Counted from the stretch's first letter, positions 23,487-32,007 are shown. The stretch: 32,007 nt of DNA from an uncultured Solobacterium sp. (GCA_900546285.1 URCJ01000024.1:1-32007); one strand, 5' to 3'. Program-made: numbers and translations. The notes: generated by a model from the sequence alone, not told the origin.

Positions 23487-24085
23487 TGAATTACTTCTCT
23501 AATCTCCTTTTCACTAATAGGCCCTTGTCTTAAGATTTTTATTTCCTCACCACTACAATCAACGATAGTACTAGAACTACTGCCACTAGCATCCCTTTTC
23601 ACTATACCATCGATTCTACCATCAAGCTTCTTATACACTTCTTCCCACTTTAACTCCGATGGTTCATTAGAGATGTTAGCACTAGTTACTAAAAGTGGTT
23701 TTTCTACTTCCCTTAATAGACTCAACACGAAGTCATCATTAGGAATACGAATTCCAATAGTATCCATACCACTAGTAGCCAAATCGCTGATGCATGGTCT
23801 TTTCTTATAAATAATTGTAATAGCTCCCGGCATAAAAGCTTTCATAATCTTGTAAGCATCATCACTTACATATGCCACTTCCTTTATTATATCAACACTT
23901 TTGCACATCATAGGCAAAGCTTTTCTCGCTTCCCTATTCTTTGCATCATAAACCTTCTGTATTGCCTTAGGATTATCATAAACACAAGCCAAACCAAAAA
24001 CAGTATCAGTGCCAAAAGCCACAATCTCACCATTTAAAAGATCATTCTTGATTCTTTCAATTTCATTAGTCTCATATAATTTCAT
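23483..24085 (-). CDS. tsaC: L-threonylcarbamoyladenylate synthase (TsaC/Sua5/YrdC)
   Basis: A 200-residue YrdC-domain enzyme that makes threonylcarbamoyl-AMP from threonine, bicarbonate and ATP for the t6A37 tRNA modification. Visible motifs are GEIVAFGTDTVFGLAC, the KNREARKALPMM lysine block, GIRIPND and VTSANISNEPS. It is the short TsaC form without the Sua5 extension. The start at 24085 (MKLYETNE) was chosen: GGTGAAAG precedes it, and the longer frame lies antisense in meaning to a separate small gene that ends here. TcdA, which cyclises t6A, is encoded at 30882-31589. Confidence 0.93.
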   Translation of the reverse strand: MKLYETNEIERIKNDLLNGEIVAFGTDTVFGLACVYDNPKAIQKVYDAKNREARKALPMMCKSVDIIKEVAYVSDDAYKIMKAFMPGAITIIYKKRPCISDLATSGMDTIGIRIPNDDFVLSLLREVEKPLLVTSANISNEPSELKWEEVYKKLDGRIDGIVKRDASGSSSSTIVDCSGEEIKILRQGPISEKEIREVIQ

Positions 24086-24246
24086 TTTTCTTTCACCAAA
24101 AAGCTCAATAAATAAAATAAGGCCATACCAACCCCAACAATTATCCACAACACATAGTTGTTTGTCTTATAACCAATATAAAGACAAATAAGAATAATTG
24201 ATACGATAGTAAAGCCTAAATTTATAAACCTGCCAATGTCTTTCAC
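24082..24246 (-). CDS. 54-aa two-helix membrane peptide, AtpZ/AtpI-like layout
   Basis: A short frame starting at GTG 24246 and ending at a TGA overlapping the tsaC ATG. It encodes VKDIGRFINLGFTIVSII, then a second helix WIIVGVGMALFYLLSFLV and ends KEK. Two membrane helices, a charged N-terminus and a closing positively charged tail resemble the small AtpI/AtpZ proteins, though no ATP synthase genes are nearby, so this is only a layout match. The MATE stop and this GTG overlap as GTGA, and its own stop overlaps tsaC, so it is coupled on both sides. That argues it is a real gene. Confidence 0.65.
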   Translation of the reverse strand: MKDIGRFINLGFTIVSIILICLYIGYKTNNYVLWIIVGVGMALFYLLSFLVKEK

Positions 24247-25598
24247 TCTTGTATTATACTACTATCCACCTTTAACCATGTTCCCTTATGATAATAAATA
24301 AGGAAAATGACATCAGTAACAACCCAAGAGATAGGATAACAATATAATGTTTCAATTACAGTAGTAGAAGGATATAAAATAATCCACAAAACTCTAAAAC
24401 CACAAATAGTAATCGCCGTAATAATCATCGGCTTCAAAGACTCGCCACATGCTCTAATAGATGAAGACAAAATCTCGATTAAACAGAAAGTAACCCAATA
24501 TGGAGCCAAGAACTTAAGCATATCCATGCCAATCCTGATTACCTCAGTATCACTTGTAAACATCTGATACAAGTAATTACCGCCAAAGTAACAAATAGAC
24601 GCAATCATAATAGCTGTCACACAATACATCCAAATGGCAGTCCTAACAGCTTCCTTTAGACGTTTAATCTTGCCAGCACCATAACATTGTCCAACAATCG
24701 TGATAATTGCCACGCTATAAGCACCAGAAACCATCCAGAACAAGGCATCAATCTTACCAAAAGCCGTAAACGCCGCAATAGTATCGGTACCATAACCATT
24801 AACCTGAGCCTGAATAAATAAGTTAGAAATAGAATACAAAATAGATTGAATTCCAGTTGGTAAGCCAATAATGATAATATTTCTTAAGAAATCAGCCTCA
24901 TACTTTAAATTCAAACGATAATGATAACAAGTACCCTTCTTAGACAAAGCCAAAAGTACCAAGACACAAGAGAATAATTGTGAAGCGATGGTTGCTAGTG
25001 CAGCACCATTAACGCCTAAGTTAAAAACACATACAAACAAGATGTCACAGACAATATTGATAAAACAAGACGCAACCAAGAAATATAAAGGTCTTCTTGA
25101 ATCACCAACCGCCCTTAAAACACCAGAGCCAACGTTATAAATCATTGTTGGAACAAGACCCAACAAATAGATTCTCATATAAGAAACCGCCAAAGGCAAA
25201 ATCTCAGGGGTAACATCCATCATCACTAAAAGTTGCCTGGCACTAACAATTCCGACAATCATCAAGATAAATCCTAGGGTAATACCTAGAAACATACCTG
25301 ATTCTGTTCCCTTTTTTACTCCTTCCATGTCATTTTTACCATAGCTTTGTGCAATAACAACCGTTGCACCACCTGCCAAACCACTTATAAAATTAATCAG
25401 TAAATTTATTAAAGTACCTGTCGAACCACCAACAGCACCCAGGGCCACCTTACCAACATAATTACCAACCACAATCGCATCGACCGTGTTGTAAAGTTGT
25501 TGGAAAAACGTACCCAACATAATCGGGAAAAAGAACAACAATATCTGTTGCCACATTACCCCATTTAAAATATCAATCTCGCCAAATCTCTTACGCAT
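24243..25598 (-). CDS. MATE-family multidrug/cation exporter
   Basis: A 451-residue membrane protein with twelve helices in two halves. The first half begins GVMWQQILLFFFPIMLGTFFQQLYNTVDAIVVG, the hallmark start of the DinF/NorM-like MATE clade, and includes the GAVGGSTGTL and GLAGGATVVIAQ blocks; the second half repeats the pattern at GLPTGIQSILYSISNL. It exports organic cations or drugs in exchange for Na+ or H+; the substrate cannot be read. A 14-bp palindrome, TTTTCAATTGAAAA (25621-25634), lies in the 59-bp gap after pyrG and may control it. Confidence 0.9.
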   Translation of the reverse strand: MRKRFGEIDILNGVMWQQILLFFFPIMLGTFFQQLYNTVDAIVVGNYVGKVALGAVGGSTGTLINLLINFISGLAGGATVVIAQSYGKNDMEGVKKGTESGMFLGITLGFILMIVGIVSARQLLVMMDVTPEILPLAVSYMRIYLLGLVPTMIYNVGSGVLRAVGDSRRPLYFLVASCFINIVCDILFVCVFNLGVNGAALATIASQLFSCVLVLLALSKKGTCYHYRLNLKYEADFLRNIIIIGLPTGIQSILYSISNLFIQAQVNGYGTDTIAAFTAFGKIDALFWMVSGAYSVAIITIVGQCYGAGKIKRLKEAVRTAIWMYCVTAIMIASICYFGGNYLYQMFTSDTEVIRIGMDMLKFLAPYWVTFCLIEILSSSIRACGESLKPMIITAITICGFRVLWIILYPSTTVIETLYCYPISWVVTDVIFLIYYHKGTWLKVDSSIIQE

Positions 25599-25620
25599 AG
25601 CTCACATTGTAATACGAATA

Positions 25621-25634
25621 TTTTCAATTGAAAA
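25621..25634. promoter_or_regulatory. Palindrome upstream of the MATE gene
   Basis: TTTTCAATTGAAAA is a perfect palindrome in the short gap between pyrG and the MATE gene, followed on the minus strand by TATTACAAT as a possible -10. It is a plausible repressor site for drug-responsive control (inference). Confidence 0.35.
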
Positions 25635-25657
25635 CACCTAAATTAAATGTAATCGCT

Positions 25658-27244
25658 TTACTTTAAACTTGCCTTTATCAAGCCCACAAACAATGGATGC
25701 GGTTTGTTAGGACGAGACTTGAATTCAGGATGAAATTGAGCTCCTACATAATAATTATTAGTTGGATACTCAACACATTCAACTAATCTTCCATCAGGAG
25801 AAGTACCCGATAGAATCAAGCCATTAGACTCAAATTCCTCACGATATTGATTATTAAATTCATAACGATGTCTATGCCTTTCAACAATTTCATCTTTCTT
25901 ATAAGTCTTATATAAGACACTATTTTTCTTTATCATACAAGGATAATTACCCAAACGTAAAGTACCACCCTTATCAATTTCATCACTTTGATTTGCCATA
26001 AAATTAATGATTTGATGCTTACTCTTAGGATCAAATTCTAAACTGTTGGCATCCTCATAGCCTAAAACATCCCTAGCAAATTCAATACACATCACTTGCA
26101 TTCCAAGACATATGCCAAGCAAAGGCACATTATTCATACGGGCATATTTACAAGTCTTAATCATCCCTTCAATGCCTCTTTTACCAAAGCCACCAGGGAC
26201 AATCAAACCATCAACATCTTTAAAACTGTCCTCATCAATCTTTTCTGAATTAATCCACTTAATATTTAATTTAGCACCACATGAATATGAAGCATGTTTT
26301 AAAGCCTCTACAACAGATAAATAGGCATCATGTAAAGCCACATACTTTCCAACTAAACCAATAGTCACTTCCTTAGTAGGATGATTTTGTTTATGAACCA
26401 TCTTCTTCCACTTATCCAAATCAATCGGATATTCTTCACTATCCATACCTAATTCCTTTAATACCACAGAGGATAAATTATTTTTTTCTAAAGCCAAAGG
26501 TACTTCATAAATATTAGATAAAGTTAGATTCTCAATAACACAGTCTTCACTTACATTACAAAACATCGATACCTTCTCAATAATATGCTTATCCAACTTC
26601 ATATCACTTCTAAGTACCACAATATTAGGTCTAATACCCAAGCTTTGAAGTTCCTTACAAGAATGCTGACAAGGCTTAGTCTTAAGTTCATCAGAACCAC
26701 TTAAATAGATAATTGGAACTACATGAATAAAGATACAATTTTCACTACCTACTTCCACTAAAACTTGTCTTGCTGCCTCTAAAAATGGTGTTGATTCAAT
26801 ATCACCAACTGTACCACCTATTTCACTAATAACGATATCTGCATCAGTCTTAGAGCCTACCTTATAAATAAAACTCTTTATCTCATTAGTGATATGAGGA
26901 ATAACCTGAACTGTGCTACCTAAATATTCACCCTTTCTTTCCTTGGCAATAACTGAAGAATAAATCTTACCAGTTGTAATATTAGAATACTTATTTAAGT
27001 CCTCATTAATAAAACGTTCATAGTGACCTAAGTCCAAATCAGTTTCAGCACCATCAGCTGTCACATAAACCTCACCATGCTGTAAAGGTGACATAGTACC
27101 TGGATCCACATTAATATAAGGATCCAACTTTTGAGCGGCTACCTTAAATCCCCTCTCTTTCAACAAACGACCAAGTGAGGCAGCAACCAAACCCTTGCCT
27201 AAACCTGATACAACGCCCCCTGTAACAAATATATATTTACTCAT
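25658..27244 (-). CDS. pyrG: CTP synthase (glutamine hydrolysing)
   Basis: A 528-residue enzyme that aminates UTP to CTP using ATP and glutamine-derived ammonia. The N-terminal synthase domain starts KYIFVTGGVVSGLGKG, with the DPYINVDPGTMSP block. The C-terminal class I amidotransferase has the nucleophile Cys379 in GICLGMQ and His505/Glu507 in FHPEF. The start at 27244 has AGGGAAGG upstream; a frame five codons longer would use the ribosome site. A strong terminator-like hairpin lies between its probable promoter and the ribosome site, which suggests leader attenuation as known for pyrG in other Bacillota. Confidence 0.96.
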   Translation of the reverse strand: MSKYIFVTGGVVSGLGKGLVAASLGRLLKERGFKVAAQKLDPYINVDPGTMSPLQHGEVYVTADGAETDLDLGHYERFINEDLNKYSNITTGKIYSSVIAKERKGEYLGSTVQVIPHITNEIKSFIYKVGSKTDADIVISEIGGTVGDIESTPFLEAARQVLVEVGSENCIFIHVVPIIYLSGSDELKTKPCQHSCKELQSLGIRPNIVVLRSDMKLDKHIIEKVSMFCNVSEDCVIENLTLSNIYEVPLALEKNNLSSVVLKELGMDSEEYPIDLDKWKKMVHKQNHPTKEVTIGLVGKYVALHDAYLSVVEALKHASYSCGAKLNIKWINSEKIDEDSFKDVDGLIVPGGFGKRGIEGMIKTCKYARMNNVPLLGICLGMQVMCIEFARDVLGYEDANSLEFDPKSKHQIINFMANQSDEIDKGGTLRLGNYPCMIKKNSVLYKTYKKDEIVERHRHRYEFNNQYREEFESNGLILSGTSPDGRLVECVEYPTNNYYVGAQFHPEFKSRPNKPHPLFVGLIKASLK

Positions 27245-27260
27245 ATTCCTTCCCTCCAAT

Positions 27261-27333
27261 AAAAAATGGTGACTAAACCTTGTAATCTAACAAGTAGTCA
27301 CCATATCACAGAACAAATATGGAATAAATTATA
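27261..27333 (-). promoter_or_regulatory. pyrG promoter and leader terminator
   Basis: A minus-strand TATAAT (27328-27333) precedes a leader of about 75 nt. The leader holds the stem ATGGTGACTA (27266-27275) with TAGTCACCAT (27295-27304), extended inside by CTTGT/ACAAG and followed by six T. CCATAT and ATATGG upstream (27299-27320) can pair and would remove the first bases of the terminator stem. It may be a pyrG attenuator or simply the end of the upstream exporter mRNA. Confidence 0.6.
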
Positions 27334-27374
27334 ATACTATTTTAAAAACTTGAATCAACAAATTTTAAAAATTT

Positions 27375-29135
27375 TTAGCCTTCAAATTGTAGTTGATAAA
27401 GCTTATAGTAATAACCATGTTTATGTAGCAATTCTTGATGATTACCACGCTCTATAATCTCGCCATGTTGTAGGACAATAATCTGATCAGCATGTTGAAT
27501 AGTTGATAATCTATGAGCTACAACCAACATCGTACCAATATTCTTCATCTTCTCCAAAGACGCTTGAATTAAGACTTCAGTCTCTGTATCAATATTAGCT
27601 GTTGCCTCATCTAGAATTAGAACCTGAGGCTTGTGGATAACAGTACGCGCAAATGACAATAATTGACGTTGACCCTGAGACAAGTTCTCACCCTTTTCAA
27701 TAATCTCTTCATTAATTCCATTAGGAAGTTTATCAATAAAACTATTCGCATTTACATACTTGCAAGCTTCTTTGATATCTTCATCAGAAAATCTATCATC
27801 ATGTAAAGTGATATTAGAAGCTATAGAACCCGAAAACAAGAACACATCTTGTAACATCTGCCCAATAGCTTTTCTAAGACTTGATATTTTAATCTTATTG
27901 ATGTTGATACCATCGATTAAAATCTCACCTTTTTGTACCTCATAATTACGCACAATAAGTTGTAAGATAGTTGTCTTACCAGCACCCGTAGCACCCACAA
28001 AGGCACAAGTAGTCTTAGGTTCTATCTTGAAAGACACATCCTTTAAAATCCAATCTTCACCTTCATAGGCAAACCATACATTTTTGAATTCAATATGGCC
28101 CTTAAAATTATCAATTTCTAGAGCATCTTCACTATCTAAGACATCGGGTTTTACATCCAATAAGTTAAAGATACGTTCTGATGCAGTAAAGGCCTTTTGT
28201 AGAGCATTTAATTGATCGGCCAAGTCTTGAATTGGATTAAAGAATCTTGATAGGAACAAATAGAAAGCTACAATTTCACCTGCTGTTAAATGAAAGATAA
28301 CACCTAATGTAAAACTTAACGCAACAGACAAGTTATAGATAGTAGATACTAAGGGTCTAAAGATGCCAAAGCCCTTAATAACTCCTCTTGTTTGTTTATA
28401 GATTTCATCATTCTTCTCTACAAACTCTTCATCTTTTCTCTCTTCTTGATTAAAGATTTGAGTTAATTTCATACCTGCAATATTCTCAGATAAGAAAGAA
28501 TTCAAATCACTAATCGCTGCTCTTTCTTTTCTAAAGACACCTGAAATATATTTAGAGAAAACAAACGATACTACAAAGACTAAGATAATAATACCAACCA
28601 TTACTAAAGATAATGATGGCGATATGAAAAACATCACCACATAAACGCCAATCAAAGTAGTAATATCCTTCAATATTCTTACAAACACACCAGTAAATAA
28701 ATCAGACATTGAAGCTGTATATGAAGTAACTCTTGTAACCAAAGAACCAACTGGCATTTGGGCAAATTGATTAAGTGACATATTCTCGATATGCCTAAAA
28801 ATCTCATTACGAAGTCTAAAGATAATTCTTTGACCACAGTTTTGAAGAATCTTTGATTCAATGTATAAGAAAGTTTGGCTTATCACTACTATCACAAAAG
28901 CTAAGATAGATATGTTGATAATAAAACTTAAACGCACATTATCACTTACTAATTCATCAGTTAAAGTTGATGTCAAAAGTGGTGATAACATGTCTAAGAT
29001 AACATTGACCATAACCATCAACAAAGACACTATAAAAGCCTTCTTCTCTGGTCCAATATATACTAAAGTTCTCTTGATAAGAGTCTTTAGGGGTATCTTT
29101 TTATCACCCTTTAGTGTTTCTAATTCATCATTCAT
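27375..29135 (-). CDS. ABC exporter half-transporter, catalytically competent subunit
   Basis: A 586-residue half-transporter: six membrane helices (about 20-310), then an ATPase domain with Walker A GATGAGKTT, signature LSQGQRQ, Walker B VLILDEATA (catalytic Glu present) and the switch His in VVAHRLST. The non-standard LSQGQ signature is typical of one member of heterodimeric exporters such as LmrCD, BmrCD or TM287/288. It begins two bases after the partner's stop, so both are made together. It probably exports drugs or lipids; the substrate is unknown. Confidence 0.92.
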   Translation of the reverse strand: MNDELETLKGDKKIPLKTLIKRTLVYIGPEKKAFIVSLLMVMVNVILDMLSPLLTSTLTDELVSDNVRLSFIINISILAFVIVVISQTFLYIESKILQNCGQRIIFRLRNEIFRHIENMSLNQFAQMPVGSLVTRVTSYTASMSDLFTGVFVRILKDITTLIGVYVVMFFISPSLSLVMVGIIILVFVVSFVFSKYISGVFRKERAAISDLNSFLSENIAGMKLTQIFNQEERKDEEFVEKNDEIYKQTRGVIKGFGIFRPLVSTIYNLSVALSFTLGVIFHLTAGEIVAFYLFLSRFFNPIQDLADQLNALQKAFTASERIFNLLDVKPDVLDSEDALEIDNFKGHIEFKNVWFAYEGEDWILKDVSFKIEPKTTCAFVGATGAGKTTILQLIVRNYEVQKGEILIDGININKIKISSLRKAIGQMLQDVFLFSGSIASNITLHDDRFSDEDIKEACKYVNANSFIDKLPNGINEEIIEKGENLSQGQRQLLSFARTVIHKPQVLILDEATANIDTETEVLIQASLEKMKNIGTMLVVAHRLSTIQHADQIIVLQHGEIIERGNHQELLHKHGYYYKLYQLQFEG

Positions 29136-29137
29136 AA

Positions 29138-30898
29138 TTAAAGCTCACTTTCTAGCTTTTGTAGATAAACCATCTTTTGATAAGTTGGTGAAACCTTAAA
29201 TAGATTCTCAGGACTATCAAAAGCCTCTAGTTCACCATCTTTCAACACAAGAATACGATCAGCCTTAGATACAGTAGAAATACGAGAGGCAATAATAATA
29301 GTTGTCTTACCAGCCCTTTTTTCTTGAATATTACTTAAAATAGCTTCCTCGGTCTTGACATCAACAGCTGACACCGAATCATCCATAATCATAATTGGTG
29401 CATCTTTGGCATATGCTCTAGCGATTGAAATACGTTGTTTCTGACCACCTGATAGAGTAACACCTCTTTCACCAGTCATCGTATTATAACCATCTTTAAA
29501 GTTAGTAATGTTCTCATGAACATCCGCAAAATTGGCAGCCGATTTAACCTTATCAATACTCATTCGCTTGTTAGAGAAGGCAATATTTTCTTGAACCGTA
29601 CTTGAGAATAAGAAGTTATCCTGTGGCACATAGGCAATATTATCTCTTAAATTCTTAATATCTAAATCCATGATATCCACACCATCAATCAAGATTTGAT
29701 TCTTTTCAATATTATATAAACGTAATAATGAATTAACTAAGGTAGTCTTACCAGAACCAATCTTTCCTACTACACCGATTAGTTCCCCAGGATTTATCTT
29801 AAAACTAATGTCTTTTAATGATTCATTACTACCATCAGGATAAATAAAACTAAAATGATTAAAAGTAATCTCGCCTTTACAATCATCTAAACTAATTGGA
29901 TTATCTACATTATGAATCTCTTCTTCTTCGTCTAAGTAATCAAAGACTCTCTTGCTGGAAGATTTAAAACGAGAAAACATTTGTAAGATTTGTCCCATGG
30001 CAATCATTGGCCAAATAAGAACATCAACATAGCCAATAAAAGTAACTAACTTACCTGCAGTTAATATAATAGAATGTCCAAACAAAACTACTGGATTTCC
30101 TGTTACATAATAATAAACACAAGTTCCACCAAGTCCCATCAACAAGGCAACGACGGCACCAATTAATAATTCGATACATACATCAAAGCGTACTGACATC
30201 ATCGCAAAGTCAATGTTCACATCAGAATTCTCTTTGGCAACTTTAGAGAAAGCTTTAAATTCTTGGGCCTCCTTTACAAAGGCTTTAATTACACGAATAC
30301 CCGTAAAATTCTCTTGAGTGAAATCAAACAACTTATCAAAACTCTTTTGTCTTTCAGTCCACTTATCACTCATGGCCTTTTCAACTTTATTACCCCAAAC
30401 AATTAAAGCCAACATTGGAATAAGGGTAATCATAGTTAGAAACATATCTAGCCTAATCATCTTATATAGTGCCATTACTCCTAAGAATAAGGCATCGATA
30501 ATCATAACTGTACCCCAACCAGTAAAATCACCAATAGCTTCAATATCGGTTGTAAAAGATGACATGATACTACCAACTTTATTCTCATGGAAATATCTTT
30601 GAGATAGTCTCTCGGTCTTTAGAAACATATCATGTCTAATATCTCTATCAATCTTGGCCGAAGCTACCAAAATGGTAAAACGCATGATGATTCTACCTAT
30701 AAACAAAGTAAAGGCTACAATTATCAAACTGTAGACAATCTTTTTAATATCATCGAAAACAACGTTAGTATTTAAACTAACGATGTCTACCATATCACCT
30801 AAGAATTCCGGAATAAATAGTTGCACATAGTCAACTACTACGTTAGCTATAACTCCAATAATAAATAGGATTAAATATCTCTTATAATACTTCTTCAT
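29138..30898 (-). CDS. ABC exporter half-transporter, subunit with degenerate site
   Basis: A 586-residue half-transporter with six membrane helices and an ATPase domain: Walker A GKIGSGKTT, signature LSGGQKQRIS, Walker B IMIMDDSVSAVD. The residue after the Walker B Asp is Asp instead of the catalytic Glu, and the switch histidine position reads IIASRIST (Ser). Both changes mark the degenerate site of heterodimeric exporters. The partner contributes the altered LSQGQ to the same site. The start overlaps the tcdA end by 17 bp, with AAGGA before the ATG. Confidence 0.92.
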   Translation of the reverse strand: MKKYYKRYLILFIIGVIANVVVDYVQLFIPEFLGDMVDIVSLNTNVVFDDIKKIVYSLIIVAFTLFIGRIIMRFTILVASAKIDRDIRHDMFLKTERLSQRYFHENKVGSIMSSFTTDIEAIGDFTGWGTVMIIDALFLGVMALYKMIRLDMFLTMITLIPMLALIVWGNKVEKAMSDKWTERQKSFDKLFDFTQENFTGIRVIKAFVKEAQEFKAFSKVAKENSDVNIDFAMMSVRFDVCIELLIGAVVALLMGLGGTCVYYYVTGNPVVLFGHSIILTAGKLVTFIGYVDVLIWPMIAMGQILQMFSRFKSSSKRVFDYLDEEEEIHNVDNPISLDDCKGEITFNHFSFIYPDGSNESLKDISFKINPGELIGVVGKIGSGKTTLVNSLLRLYNIEKNQILIDGVDIMDLDIKNLRDNIAYVPQDNFLFSSTVQENIAFSNKRMSIDKVKSAANFADVHENITNFKDGYNTMTGERGVTLSGGQKQRISIARAYAKDAPIMIMDDSVSAVDVKTEEAILSNIQEKRAGKTTIIIASRISTVSKADRILVLKDGELEAFDSPENLFKVSPTYQKMVYLQKLESEL

Positions 30899-31589
30899 TA
30901 ATTAAATCCTTAATTACTTCACTACTAATAATTAGACCAACTACACTTGGCACATAGGCAATACTGCCTGGAATAGAGATTCGAGCCCCATCGGTTCGAG
31001 CCCGTATAGGCTCTTCAGTTGAATAAACCACCTTAACATCCTTGATATTTCTTTTCTTTAACTCATGCCTCATTACCTTGGCAAGCGGACACATAGATGT
31101 CTTAGAAATATCACTGACTTTAAAAGATAGAGGATCTAAATGATTACCAGCGCCCAAGGAACAAATAATAGGTGTTCCACATCTTTTAGCCTCTTCTATC
31201 AACATCAATTTACCTGCTACTGTATCAATCGCATCAACGATATAATCATACTCCCTAAAGTCAAACTCCCCTGCCGTTTCAGGCAAATAGAATATCTTAT
31301 GAATATTAACCTTACAATTAGGATTAATATCCAAAACCCTATCCCTCATTACCTCAACCTTATCTTTACCAATAGTTGAATGTAGGGCAATGATTTGTCT
31401 ATTAATATTAGTTAAACTAACAGTGTCATTATCAATTAAATCAAGGCTACCAACACCAGTTCTTGCCAAAGCCTCAACAACATAACCACCAACACCACCA
31501 ACACCAAAAACAGCTACTCTTTTATTCTTTAAAAGAGTAACTTTATCCTCACCTAGTAATAATTCACTTCTAGAAAATTCATTCAACAT
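30882..31589 (-). CDS. tcdA: tRNA threonylcarbamoyladenosine dehydratase TcdA (CsdL)
   Basis: A 235-residue E1-like enzyme that activates t6A37 with ATP and closes it to cyclic t6A in tRNAs reading ANN codons. Motifs: SRSELLLG at the start, the nucleotide-binding GVGGVGG (29-35), LIDNDTVSLTNINRQ, and DAIDTVAGK. The start was set at ATG 31589; the frame opens at GTG 31616, but a -10 TATAAT at 31618-31623 would place the transcript start inside that longer frame. The upstream maker of t6A, TsaC, is in the same run of genes. It is the first gene of the exporter operon. Confidence 0.92.
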   Translation of the reverse strand: MLNEFSRSELLLGEDKVTLLKNKRVAVFGVGGVGGYVVEALARTGVGSLDLIDNDTVSLTNINRQIIALHSTIGKDKVEVMRDRVLDINPNCKVNIHKIFYLPETAGEFDFREYDYIVDAIDTVAGKLMLIEEAKRCGTPIICSLGAGNHLDPLSFKVSDISKTSMCPLAKVMRHELKKRNIKDVKVVYSTEEPIRARTDGARISIPGSIAYVPSVVGLIISSEVIKDLINEEVL

Positions 31590-31617
31590 ATCATATATTT
31601 TACACCTAGTTATCACA

Positions 31618-31623
31618 ATTATA
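31618..31623 (-). promoter_or_regulatory. Probable -10 of the tcdA/exporter operon
   Basis: A minus-strand TATAAT lies about 30 bases before the chosen tcdA ATG. No clear -35 is seen. Confidence 0.4.
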
Positions 31624-31643
31624 AGGAACTTATAAAAGCACTT

Positions 31644-32007
31644 ATTTATATTTTGTCTTGAGCGACATCGTGAGCGTCACCTTGAGCATCACCTTGAGCG
31701 TCACCTTGAGCGTCATTTCTACGCGCACCTTTCCCCAGTGACCGTTGTTACCACTTCCTACATATGATATATTTGGTATTTTTTTAATTTTACGCTTAAC
31801 AATCGCAATACCAAGCCCAAATTCTTTCGCAATATCCGCAGTTGATACTTTTGGATTTGTTTATATCGCTCTTATTATCTTTCTTGAGTATCACCTTGAG
31901 TATCACCTTGAGTATCATCGTGAGTATCATCGTGAGTATCATTTTCTACCCATACTCTTTCCCAATGGCCACTATAGCCACTTCCTACATACTTCAAATC
32001 ACCAATT
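31644..32007 (-). pseudogene. Decayed winged-helix tail repeats of an AlbA_2/RecG-like protein
   Basis: On the minus strand the window edge enters a frame ending YVGSGYSGHWERVWVEND, then repeats of DDTH and GDTQ, and a stop at about 31882. A second unit follows: KVSTADIAKEFGLG, then YVGSGNNGHWGKVRVE, a winged-helix tail like those of AlbA_2/schlafen-type ATP-binding proteins. It lacks a start, has an in-frame TAA (ATA TAA ACA), and has lost one A at the repeat border (GAAAT against GAAAAT in the first copy), so its GDAQ repeats are out of frame. It looks like a tandem duplication of the gene's 3' end that has decayed. The gene body lies outside the window. Confidence 0.6.
31657..31715. repeat. 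12-bp tandem repeats coding GDAQ
   Basis: Five near-identical 12-bp units based on CTTGAGCGTCAC. A diverged set of five units based on CTTGAGTATCAC lies at 31883-31942. In the original minus-strand frame they encode GDAQ/GDTQ/DDTH four-residue repeats. Confidence 0.85.

Noticed and set aside
27375..30898. Broken ABC transporter because of altered motifs (LSQGQ, Walker B Asp)
   Set aside because: The paired changes are the normal asymmetric site of heterodimeric exporters.
31657..31942. CRISPR array
   Set aside because: The units are 12 bp, directly adjacent with no spacers, and encode four-residue protein repeats.

Overview
The window is AT-rich bacterial DNA with strong Shine-Dalgarno sites, T-box and yybP-ykoY leaders, a TagO-type transferase, a CBS-domain family II pyrophosphatase and an intact bile salt hydrolase. 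Together these point to a gut-dwelling low-GC Bacillota. An Erysipelotrichia-like lineage is my inference, not something read directly from the sequence. Most genes are housekeeping or small-molecule metabolism, interrupted by three accessory patches.

Layout. Positions 1-4000: a KtrB/TrkH potassium translocator (minus) diverges over 37 bp from a FucO-type alcohol dehydrogenase (plus), followed by a CofE-family amide ligase. Positions 4000-7700 are an accessory patch. It holds an AbiEi/DUF6577-like gene broken by one extra A, a lipoprotein gene broken by one extra A right after its start, three related palindromic operators, and a MerR regulator with a classic 19-bp-spacer promoter coupled to an AbiEi-type antitoxin that has no toxin gene. 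Positions 7700-12900: a T-box-controlled lysyl-tRNA synthetase with a fused C-terminal tRNA-binding domain, divergent from a bile salt hydrolase. An IS1634-family element sits between them and made a 137-139 bp target duplication, so both promoters and the hydrolase survive. Positions 12900-15200: an aldo/keto reductase and an amidohydrolase in one operon.

Positions 15200-17320 are the most unusual part. A candidate structured RNA is followed by tRNA-Asn, tRNA-Glu and tRNA-Lys with a terminator. Beyond the terminator lie inverted, decayed copies of the 3' halves of tRNA-Lys and tRNA-Glu, then a catalytically intact TnpB. Three hairpins and a 13-nt copy of the tRNA-Glu T-arm follow TnpB.

Positions 17300-19500: a Bax-inhibitor-1 membrane protein, a membrane-anchored protein, and MntP behind a manganese riboswitch. 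Positions 19480-31616 are almost all minus strand and tightly packed: TcdA, a heterodimeric ABC exporter, CTP synthase, a MATE transporter, a previously unlisted 54-aa membrane peptide, TsaC, the CBS-pyrophosphatase, a NagA-like protein without its catalytic residues, a DUF1146 protein, TagO and a lipoprotein. Several neighbours overlap at stop/start codons. TsaC and TcdA act at opposite ends of the t6A to ct6A tRNA modification route. The right edge holds decayed winged-helix segments with 12-bp tandem repeats.

Three A-tract frame lesions occur in accessory genes. They may be real decay, phase variation or read error, and this needs raw reads to settle.
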